Positions 41,801 to 53,700 of a DNA stretch of 64,000 nucleotides are shown here, piece by piece. Positions within the stretch are counted from its first letter, which is position 1. Each line of letters starts with the position of its first letter. The stretch spans positions 79,356,285-79,420,284 of the forward strand of contig CM019713.1 of the NCBI GenBank assembly GCA_009760885.1. Reading direction: 5' to 3'. The notes below the pieces were generated by a model. The model was not told where the DNA came from and searched no databases. It saw only the letters and a list, made by a program, of their open reading frames with translations. A program made the position numbers and the translations under genes. The stretch comes from Achatina immaculata (taxonomy: Eukaryota > Mollusca > Gastropoda > Stylommatophora > Achatinidae).

Positions 41801-43032
41801 TACATGTCTAGTGCTAGCCATATCATCTGGTGTGGGACTGAGCCATGCGCGTTGGCTAAGTCAAGCCATATTACCTGTAGATCTTGCTTTCCAGATCTTA
41901 CCTGTTGAATAGCTTCCTAAATCATTGAAGCATGCTCGAGACATCCTGAGGAACCTGTAATTCCTCTCTTCTGCACGGATGTATCAACGTAACCATTATC
42001 TAGGAGGTATGTTGTTAGTCTATTTGCCATTACACATTCAAACGTTAGGTCGATCTGAGCTGGTTGATCTCAGTGGAATTCTGGTCTTTGGGATGTATAT
42101 TCCGTTAGCCCTTTTCCATTCTTTACTTATGAGTCCCTTGGTCCATGCTGTTCGTAGGAGTTTATGGAGCTCCTTTAGTACTTCAGGACATCTTTTGTAT
42201 AGTATGTAAGGGACCTATTTGGGCCTGGTGCTGACTTGTCTTTAGCTTTTCCTTACTTCTTGTAAGGACGTTGGGTTGCATTTGAATTTATTGCTTGGTG
42301 CACATGGTACCTTTCATCTGCTCAAGAGATGTATGCTGATTTTTATCAGAGTATGTCTTGCTCAGACGTTCCTTTCATGTGCCTTCTTGAACATTTTCCA
42401 GGTATGGTTCTTCTGCTGTCTTACTGCTTCTATTTTCTGGACTTTCTTAGTGTTACTCTTTCTCTATTTGCCTGTTTTGATTTGAAACTCTTCGTGGCAG
42501 TGTTTGCTCAAGGTTTTTCCCTCTCTGCTGTTTGTCCAATTCTTTGCAAAATCCTGTTTCCAGGTTTTCCCATATGCTGGTGGGAAGTTAATCTTGTCTC
42601 TGGTCTTATGCCACGTTGTGTTAAATTTCCTGCCACAGATGCATGGATACTTAATTTGTTGTTCTGAACTCGAATTAATTGGTAAGGGCATGGTCGTTTC
42701 CGTATAGTCACCCGTGGATACATTATTCTTTCTGCGTCTTTAGCGATCTAGCTACGGAGGACTGGTATTGGTTGTCATAAATGAAATTATTTAAGTTCTA
42801 AATGCTTATTTCGCACACTCCACAGCCAGCATGAGGCCTTTTCTTTTATTTCTGAAAGCCTTTTTAATGCCCTTGCTCTTGCAAGGTATTGAGGGGTATT
42901 GTGTGCATCGATCGAAGCCCCCCACCACCCAGGTCCCTCAGGGGTCCTAGGGATTATCTAACCCCCACGATGCATAGTGATGCTCTAACATACATATATA
43001 TATATATATATAAATATAGATACACACGTTTA

Positions 43033-43063
<31 letters not shown>

Positions 43064-46000
43064 GCTGTAGCAAAGGGATGAAATCGTTGGTTACAGAGAT
43101 TGTTAATTAGAAGTGTAAAGCAGAGGCGAGTAATGTTTTGACAGAGAGAACACGAGATATGGGATTCTTAACGCAGTAAGATGTTTAAAAATAGTAAAAA
43201 AAAACACGTCTAAATTACGTACAGAAATTATTGTGAACAACTATGAATTGTCTGGATGCTAAGAATTCAATGTGTCTCACATGAAGTGACTCTCACAAGA
43301 CAGAATTTTTGGGAAAAGTCCAGTAGAAAATATGAGTTATATAAAAGAAGTAGAAATGAGAGATTATGAAACACTGAGGAGATTAAATTATTATTAGGAT
43401 AAAGTGATGTTTATGCAAAGGAATGAATTGTTCTTGATATTTAAAATTTTGTCAGTTAATCATGTTTTTAGTAGATTCAGGTTGGATGTGAGTTCAGTTG
43501 TGTTAGAATTCATACAATTGTAAGTATCATCATCATCATCATCATCATCATCAGGTGCCGTGCCGACTGGCGTTGGCTATTATGCTTCTCCAGAGTACAC
43601 GATCCTTCATGCAGGCCATCAGTTCAGTTGGTGATCTCCTCTCACACCATCCCGTCAGACTGTCCAGTATCATTTCTCTTGGTCTTCCTCTTGATCTTCT
43701 TCCTTCTATTTTTCCTGTTGTTATAATATTTTCAATGCACCCTCTTCTCATTGCATGTCCTATGACAGTACATTGTCTCTCTCTTATCTTTTTGACAAGG
43801 TTTTTTGTCTCTCCAGCTCTTCTCATACATTCTTCATTAGTTATTTTTGCTGTCCAGGGGATTCGCAACATTCTTCTAATAAACCACATTTCTGCTGCTT
43901 CCAATAATTTTTGTGCAGACTTGCCTATTGTTCCTGATTCACTTCCATATAACAAGATAGGTTCAATATAGCATTTTAGGACTCGTTTTCTAACATTCAT
44001 TGATAAAGATGTGTTAGCTAATATGTTTCTCATTCTATGAAATGCAGTCTTTGCTTGGCCTATTCTGTTATTAATTTCTGTTGTGCATTTCCCATCTAAA
44101 GTTATTACTGCTCTAAGGTATTTGAATTTCTGCACTTGCTTTAGAATAGTTCCGTTTAATTTAATACTGCATGCTGGTGGATTCTGTTTCTTAAATATAA
44201 CCATAGTCTCTGTTTTTTTATGTTCAAAGTAAAGCCTTTCTGTTCACTTTCTTTGGCAACTTTATCTAAGAGATTTTGCAGGTCTTGTTGGTTCTCAGCT
44301 ATCAATACTGTGTCGACAGCATGCCGAAGGTTGTTAATATTGTATCCTCCAATTTTTATGCCTGGTTCTGTGATGATTGTTCTTAGAATATTCTCGCTAT
44401 ACAGAGAAAAAAGGTCTGGAGATAGTACACATCCTTGTCGCACCCCTTGTTTTATAGATTGATATTTTCCAATTCTATTTTCAACTCGAACTGCTGCTTC
44501 TTGCTGCCAGTATAGATGTTTTACAATCCTCAGGTCTTTGCCGTCTATACTGATGTCTTCAAGCGTTTTAATAATTTCATTATATTTCACCTTGTCAAAT
44601 GCCTTGGTGTAATCAATGAAACATAAGTAGAGATCTTTCTGTACTTCTAAAGCTCTTACTGTTAGTGTTTGTAAAGCATAAATGGCATTGTGTGTTCCCT
44701 TTCCTTCAACAAATCCAAATTATTGTAAGTATGAAGAATTTAATTAGCATTGTTTCTTCCATTGCTAATATTAGGTTTCATTCTAACATGGTACACCAAG
44801 GTCTTGCCGGGAAGTCAATTGTGGCTTTGTATAGTCAAAAGGGATGGCGACTGCAGTAAAACTGGTTAATATAAATAAGGTAGATAGAGGTGTATGGTGC
44901 AGTTTTACAAAGTGAGGGAGGAAGTGAGCAAGGTGATAAAAAAACGAATATAAAGTATGAGAATGTATAAATGAAAAACATACAACATCCGATATTTCGG
45001 CGTGAGCCTTATTCGAGGATACATGCAAAAACAAAATACAGACATATATAACTTATCTGAAGCGTCTTGCTCTCAGTAATGCGGAAATGTGTGTGGAAGA
45101 AGGAGGAGGAGAAAAAAAAAACGTTGCCTACAGACAAAAGATTCCCGATATAGCCAATCATAGCGAAGAAGCGGAGATAGAGAGGAGAACAAGTGGGAGA
45201 AAGGGGTTGGGGGAAGGCAATAGAAACATGATAGCCCCTAGAGGTGTCGGGGGGGGGGGGGGGGAGGGAAGAGAAAAGAGGACGCGAGAGATAATAAATG
45301 AAGAACTTAAACACCTACAGGGAGGAAATGTAAAACTGGTGAATGGGACAAGACCAATATGTTGGCAGAGAAGGAAATAGGATGGTGGTAGGGAGGGGTA
45401 GCATAGAGAAAGAAAGTAGAGTATAAAAAAGGCCAGTGGAAAAATAAAGAAGTTACAGAAAGCTGAAGACATTGTTAATTCCAGCTGGGTGGAGACAGAT
45501 AGTCTGGAAAATAAGGCGCTGTTCTAGGACCCTCCGAGATCGTACATCTGCGGAACAAGAGCGGATCGCACTGACAGAAATGTCCTGTTTACCCCTATGG
45601 TTGCTAAGGTAAAAATGTTTAGCCACAGGTGTCCAGGCCCTCTTAGAAATATCATTGAGATGCTGGCGAAATCGATCTCCTAACCGTAAGCCAGTTTCCC
45701 CTATGTACTTCAAACTGCAACGTTTGCACATGATAACATAAATGACATTTCGTGAAGTGCAGGTGAAACACTCCTGTACTGATAACGTGGATTCAGGGAA
45801 GGAGATCTGGCTGGGCTCGACAACAAACGGACAAGTGTTGCATCTACGGCGTCCACAACGTCTGGTACCATAAAAAGTGTCATCTGTCTTAAGATGACTA
45901 CGAATTAAAAGGTCCCTGAGGTTTTTGTCACGTCTGTAAGCCACCAATGGGGGTTCCCCAAAAAGTTCACGTGTCTCAGGCTCGGTCTGGAGGAGGTGGA

Positions 46001-49000
46001 GATGGCGAAACAGTATGTTTTTAACTGCCAAACTATGGGGGTGGTACGTGAGTACTAGTTTCACCCTGTCCGAGCTACAGTGCGGTTTAGGGGTGAGGGC
46101 TTGTTGCCGCAATATGTGGCTAATGCGGTTCCAAGATGACGAGAGAACGTGGTCTGGATAGCCGTGTTGACGGAAGAAATCTAGTAATGTGTGGCCTTGA
46201 TCCTGGAAATCTAAATCCTCCTTACACAAACGTCGCAACCTAAGAAGCTGGGAAAAAGGAATAGAGTCCTTACACGATCTGGGATGGGAGGAAGAGTACA
46301 GGAGGTAGCTGTGAGAGTCTGTAGGTTTATAGTGGATAGAAGTAGTAAGCCCGGAAGGGCCGATAGTGACGGCAATGTCAAGAAAGTTAGCGGAAGTAGC
46401 AAAGATATGGGAGGTGAAAGAAATGACAGGATTGTATTCTTTAACAAAACTGATAAAGTTGTTAAGGTCTTCCTCTGGCATTGATGTGATACCAATGCCA
46501 TCGTCTATGTAGCGTCTATAGAAGGCGGGAAAAGGGCCTATAAAGGCTATCAGAATCTTGTGTTCGAAGTGCCCCATGAACAGACACGCGTAGCTGGGGC
46601 CCATCATGGTACCCATGGCTACACCACTAATCTGGTCAAAGTAAAGGCCATTGAATTCAAAAGAAATGAGTTGGAGGACAAGTTGTGTAAGGCGCAGAAT
46701 AGTAGAAGTAGGAATAGAGGGATTGCTTCTTTTGTTCAGAAAGAACTTGACGGCCTGAAGTCCCTGGTCATGTGGGATGGATGTGTATAAGGATACTACA
46801 TCAAGGGTGAAGATACGGTAAGTGTGACCAGGCAGGAGTGTAAGGGTCTCAAAAGTAATGAGAGCATGATTGGTGTCCTTGATTAGTGTCTGCTTGTTCC
46901 TGCCCTACGGAACAAATCTCTGATTTTCTTGACAGCATCTTTCAACCTCTGGTCACTAGTCTGCCCACTTATCTTAAGGACACGAATCATGCTCGCCAGC
47001 ATCTCAATGATATTTCTAAGAGGGCCTGGACACCTGTGGCTAAACATTTTTGCCTTAGCAACCATAGGGGTAAACAGGACATTTCTGTCAGTGCGATCCG
47101 CTCTTGTTCCGCAGATGTACGATCTCGGAGGATCCTAGAACAGCGCCTTATTTTCCAGACTCTCTGTCTCCACCCAGCTGGAATTAACAATGTCTTCAGC
47201 TTTCTGTAACTTCTTTATTTTTCCACTGGCCTTTTTTATACTCTACTTTCATTCTCTATGCTACCCCTCCCTACCACCATCCTATTTCCTTCTCTGCCAA
47301 CATATTGGTCTTGTCCCATTCACCAGTTTTACATTTCCTCCCTGTAGGTGTTTAAGTTCTTCATTTATTATCTCTCGCGTCCTCTTTTCTCTCCCCTTCC
47401 CCCCCCCCCCCGACACCTCTAGCGGCTATCATGTTTCTATTGGCTTCCCCCAATCCCTTTCTCTCACTTGTTCTCCTCTCTATCTCCGCTTCTTCGCTAT
47501 GATTGGCTATATCAGGAATCTTTTGTCTGTAGGCAACGTTTTTTTTTCCTCCTCCTCCTTCTTCCACACACATTTCCGCATTACTGAAAGCAAGACGCTT
47601 CAGATAAGTTATATACGTTTGTATTTTGTTTTTGCATGTATCTTCGAATAAGGCTTACGCCGAAATATCGGATGTTGTATGTTTTTCATTTATACATTCT
47701 CATACTTTATATTCGTTTTTTTCTCACCTTGCTCACTTCCTCCCTCACTTTGTAAAACTGCACCATACACCTCTGTCTACCTTTGTATAGTCACCCTGCC
47801 ACGTTAGCAGCACGTCTTTTTTTCATCTTCATAAGTCACTGTCCATTTCCTCATTCAATAAACCCATGTATATGTGAACATAACCACATTCTTGATTATT
47901 CGACGCGCTGTGAGATGTTGTCATGTTGGAAGCTTGCAGAGTTTAGCTCAGTTGTACTATTGTCGTCTGATGGAGAAAAGGAGTGTACCTGGGTCATGAT
48001 GTCTTTCTAAGAGAATATCGCATTAACAAAACTTCAATATTCATAGATAAGTTCTATCAAACTTGATCTAGAGAGTAAATCATCATCATCATCATCATCA
48101 TCGTCATCGCCTTTCGCTCCCTTGAGAGCGCAGGGCACGGATAAAGGTTTTCCAGTCATCCCTGTTCTTGGAATTATTCTCTGCTTCCTTACACGTGTAC
48201 CCCTTGAGTCTGAGCTCTATCATCATTTCTCTTCTCCAAGTAAGTCTAGGTCTTCCTCGTTTTCTATTTCTTTGAAGATTTCATGCCAGTGTTTCTCTTG
48301 GCATGCTGGTGTTGGGTTTCCCCAGAGAGTGGCTAATCCACCTTCACATCCTGGACATGATTTGTAGGTTCATAGGTTCATGTCCTGCCTTTTCTCAGAC
48401 CTCCTCGTTCTTGATCTTGTCCTGCCGTTTAATGTTTAAAATCCTCCTCAAGCAATATTTCATGAAACTCTGTATCCTTTGGTGTATTGTCTTGGTAATA
48501 ACGTATGTCTCTGAAACACAATAGCAGGACAGTATTGAGAGCAAATACTAACTATCAATTAGTTATCTCACCAGACACCTTGTTAGCACAAATATTTCAC
48601 ACACTACATATTCCTGAGTGTAGGCAGTCTACATAGAGAGCTCCACATTCGTTTTCAGTGATACATTCTTTCTCCTTTACACGTCCTTTGAACCACTCAC
48701 TTTGGACATAAACACTACAGGCACATCACTTAAACAACTCACTTACACTTAGAACATCAACAATACCACCATATGCCCCTTTAACCCACTCACTCAGGCT
48801 CACGACATCAACACTACAAACACATACTGCTTGAACCCACTCACACTTAGGACATCAACGCTACAATCATGTGCCCTTTTAACCCACTCACACCTAGGAC
48901 ATCAACACTACAAACACGTGCCCTTTAACCCACTCACACTTAGGACATCAACACAACAAACACGTGCCCTTTTAACCTACTCACACATAGGACATCAACA

Positions 49001-50706
49001 CTACAAACACGTGCCCTTTTAACCCACTCACACATAGGACATCAACACTACAAACACATGTCACTTTAACTCACTCGCACTTAGTACATCAACACTACAA
49101 ACACATGCCCCTGAACTCATTCACTCACATTTAAGACATCAACACAACAAGCACTCACCCCTTGAACTCATTCACTCACACACTAGACATCAACACAACA
49201 AGTACTCACCCCTTGAACTCATTCACTCACACTTAGGACATCAACACAACAAGCACTCGCCCCTTGAACTCATTCACTCACGCTCAGGACATCAACACTT
49301 GAATCCACACACTGATGTCTAGTCGGGCCAGCTGTATCTATCTATATGAAATCTTAAAAAAAAACATTAGTTGAACAAATGAGAGAGAACTGTTTATGAC
49401 GTTCTTGTCTCATCCACAGACTATCGAAGTCTTTAAAAATCAATATTTTCTCAGTGGAAAAAAACCCGACGGACAAGTCTATCGCTTCTCACTGAAACAT
49501 ACAGTTCTTCTGCCGGTATTCAAACCAACCTTCGAAAAATTATTTAAATTGACATTACGAATAAACAGCTAAAATTTGGAAAACAAAAAACATTTCCCCA
49601 ACACAGCATGTATACCTCTGTCACCAGTTACATTCGTTTTATACTAATAAATTAAAGTGTGTATAATCATATTTCTCAGTAATATCTTTGCATGATTCTT
49701 TTGTTAACGTCATATTAATCTTTAAATATTTGTTGCTCAACATTTTTGGCGGCCTGATAAAATGAAATCGCGGGCCTTCATCTAAGTGCAGGACGCAGTT
49801 TGCCGACCTTCGGACAGGAGTACCGATGCATTTCCACAGATGAGAAAACTGCTTCATGTTCCCGATGCAGTCCAGTACCCAGCCAGTTCCGTGACTTTAG
49901 CTTTTGTTCAAGATAATGACCACAAAGTTACAACCAAGAACTGATGATGACAGTAATAATAAGGTTATCTAATATCCACATAAACTTTAACCTTTAAGAC
50001 TACGAAGATTATCTAAGTGAAGTAGAGAAGTGCTCTTTAAAACGTTAATACAACAACCAGAACAAAGAACATATAAACACACCCTTTCACATCGGTCAAG
50101 AACAAAGAACATATAAACACACCCTTTCACATCGGTCAAGAACAAAGAACATATAAACACACCCTTTCACATCGGTCAAGAACAAAGAACATATAAACAA
50201 ACCCTGTCACATCGGTCAAGAACAAAGAACATATAAACACACCCTTTCACATCGGTCAAGAACAAAGAACATATAAACACACCCTGTCACATCGGTCAAG
50301 AACAAAGAACATATAAACACCCCTTGTCACATCGGTCAAGAACAAAGAACATATTTTAAAAAACACTCTCACCCAGACGATTGAAGTGTATCCTAAACCA
50401 GGAAAATGGCAGCTCTTTTGTCAAGTGCACCTCAACCGATGTCTGACTTTTACTCGGGTTACAGGTGCTGTCATTGCCGTCTGATACATAGGGCTCATTT
50501 TTCGAACTGCCTTCCTTGATGACTAAGTCCACTGTCACCAGAATGACAGAATTAGTCATTTCTTATGGGGGTATATCATGGATAGTCAGCGTATAACTGA
50601 ACAATTATTTCGTGAAAAAAAAATAAAACAATTAATGTCTATGTCATTGTAATGTTATCTACCACTGGCTAGTTGGGTGACATCTCGCTTTACATTTCAT
50701 AACGAC

Positions 50707-50746
<40 letters not shown>

Positions 50747-53700
50747 ATTACATAATAATGTTTATAATGTGAAATCATTGAAACACTGATCATAATTACT
50801 TGTGATTCTAAACCTAATTTGAACTTATTATGAAACCTGTGCTTTACCATAATAAAAACTGCAGAAATTATTCTTTGGACATATACAAACGAGTTTGCTT
50901 GTACAAAAATGATGATGATGATAATGATGATGATGACGATGATTTTATGACTAGAAGATACTGATATTTTCCCACAGATATTACTAGTCTGCTTGGCTGT
51001 GCTCAGACTTATCAATCGTTCAAGAAAGAAAAGCGTTTGTCTGGTTCTCTTAAAGATGTTATAGTGGGTTTCTTCCTACTTGACTCGTCTTCTCTCCAAA
51101 CAAATCCATTTCCTGCCTCACTGGTCATTTATGTAGTCATTATTACCAAGAGAGACACAATGTTTATTGTTGGTGATTTTGCTGCGAAGTTGTGGGGGCA
51201 ACATAGATATGACAGCACTTGGTGCTGCGAAAGTGGTTGGAAAACATAGATCTGACAGCACTTGGTGCTGCGAAAGTGGTTGGAAAACATAGATCTGACA
51301 GCACTTATTGCTGCGGAAGTGGTTGGAAAACATAGATCTGACAGCACTTGTTGCTGCGGAAGTGTTGGAGACAACATAGATCTGACAGCACTTGTTGTTG
51401 CGGAAGTGTTGGAGACAACATAGATCTGACAGCTGACTGCTACAGAGATAAAATGGATCTAACGGCACAACAGACCAGGTGAACATATGGGCGAGGCATG
51501 ATATTTCTCCACGTGCGTATTGGCGCCATGACTTTTCGCCACCCTGTATTCACGTGATTATTTCTTTTATTTGTAAAATATTATATATTCATTTTAAGCT
51601 ACAAAATCTCAATTAAATAAAGTGATTTATAACATTTCTGTGCTTTTAGAAATGTATTGTCACTGCAATAACAAAATTTGTGTACACTCCCTTCTAGATA
51701 TTCTATTTTAACAGGTGAAACTTTTCCTGAAGAGCCCCTTCCTTCTTAGAGAGATTTACGACGTTCTCTTTGATGATGGAGATTTTATCTTGCGATTTTC
51801 TAAGACAAAGTAGGAACAGCAATAGAAGAAGAGCGACATTCGTCTTTGAGATATGCAATCTGTATGAGCTAATTCTGAGCCATCTGAACCGAATGAAAAA
51901 GTTCCTCAAAGCAGCCCATAGAAAACTGCGTGCAGAACTTGGTATGGATCATACGGAGACTCTATGTACGAGCAGTTTCTGGAAAGCCAAGCTCCACCAC
52001 GCAAGAGAAATAAACATTTATATCGGAGTGAATGAAAGAATCAAGACAATTATTTTCAACTTTGAAAGTAGGTGAAGGTACATGATTCAGTTTTATAAAG
52101 AGATAGAGAGAATGAGCAAGCGGGCAGAAGCAAGAATGACAGAAAGCAAGATGAAAATGTACAACTGAAGAACATACGCATATAATTGGATTGGTGTACG
52201 TTCTTTATTTGTATGTTCTCATCTTGCTTTCTGTCATTCTTGTCTCTACCCACATGCCTCACTTTCTCTCTCTCTCTCTCCCTCTCCCTCCATCTCTCTC
52301 TCTCTCTCTTTCTTTTGTAAGACTGAACCATACACCTCTGTTTCCTTTCATTCAATCAATCAAGTGCCGTGCCGTGTGGCGTAGGCAAACATTTCTCTCC
52401 ACAATTCCCTGTCGCTGGTGACTTTCTTCCTAGCCACATTGACAGCCCATCCAATAAATTCTCTCTTTCTTCCTCTGTCTCTTCTTCCTTCAATTCTTTC
52501 AGTTGCCACAATATGTTCCAGTTTTCCTCTTCTCAGAAAATGCCCTACACATTTCGCTTGTCTGCCTCTGTTTTTTACTGTAATTAGTCTTTTACTTCCA
52601 GTCTCTCTTGGTATTTTTAGCTGTCCATGGTACCTTCAATATCGTTCTTATGAACCATATTCCTATGGCCTCCATTTCTCTCTGTACTCTCTTATTCATG
52701 GACCGTGCTTCACATCCATAACACAAAATTGGCTCGATGTAAAATTTAAGTACTCGGAATCTTTTTTTCCATTGCTATGGATCTGTTGCACAAGATGTTT
52801 CTGATTTTCTGGAATGCTGACTTGACCTCGGCACCTCTGAGTTTTATTTCATTGTGACATCTCCATCAGCTGTTATAATTGTTCCTAAGTACTTGAATCT
52901 ATCAACTTGTTTCAGTTCTGTGCCATCGATGGTAATGCTACATTTTGGTGGCATTCTTTTCCTTGAGATGACCATCGCTTCAGTCTTCTTTTTATTCAGA
53001 CTGACACCTTTACTTTTACTTTCACGAACCACGATGTCCAGAAAAGCCCGTAGCTCCCCTTCACTTTTATCAATCAGAACTGTGTCGTCTGCATATCTTA
53101 AGTTGTTAAGGGTGTCCTCGCCAGTTGATATTCCTGGCAAGCTCTCTATATTTCTCATTATGGTTCCGCTGTACAAGGAGAAGAGGTCAGGAGATAAAAA
53201 ACATCTTTGTCTCACTCCCAATTTTATGTCCTGGAATGCTCCTATTTGGTTGTCAACCTTCATTGCTGCTGATTGCTGCCAGTATATGTTTTTGACGCGT
53301 TTCAGTTCTTTCCCATCTATGTTGATGTCTTCCAGCATTCTTATAATTTGTATGTATCTCACTTTATCGAATGCTTTACAGTAGTCTATGAAGCATAAGT
53401 ATAGGTCCGTCTTTACTTCTATTTATCTTTCCATCAATGTTCTATATATATATGGCAATACTTGTGGCTTTTTCCTTTCATTACTTAAACAATTTTACAG
53501 CTGTCGTGATTTCTATTATATTTCAAACTTCGATAGCAAGACTGTCTATAAATTCATAAAAGAAAATGCACACAACTTCCTAATGGACTGACTGTAAAAT
53601 TTAAAAGAAAACGAATGCGTAAAATAAATTGCTTTTCTTTTATTGTTGCAATTGCATTAATTCAATTTATTAAATAAATAGCTCAAAGTCATGACAACTC

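Noticed and set aside
45009..45472. Frames of 97 to 104 codons rich in S, F, P (minus) or G, E, R (plus) in the Penelope 3' region
   Set aside because: They lie in the untranslated 3' part of the element, overlap a poly-G run, and recur in inverted form at 47190-47651 only because the two copies are homologous.
49639..49857. Minus-strand frame considered as a second half of galactose-binding module 1
   Set aside because: No acceptor in phase 1 enters its frame, and exon 4 at 35000-35179 already completes the module with the expected C-terminal strand.
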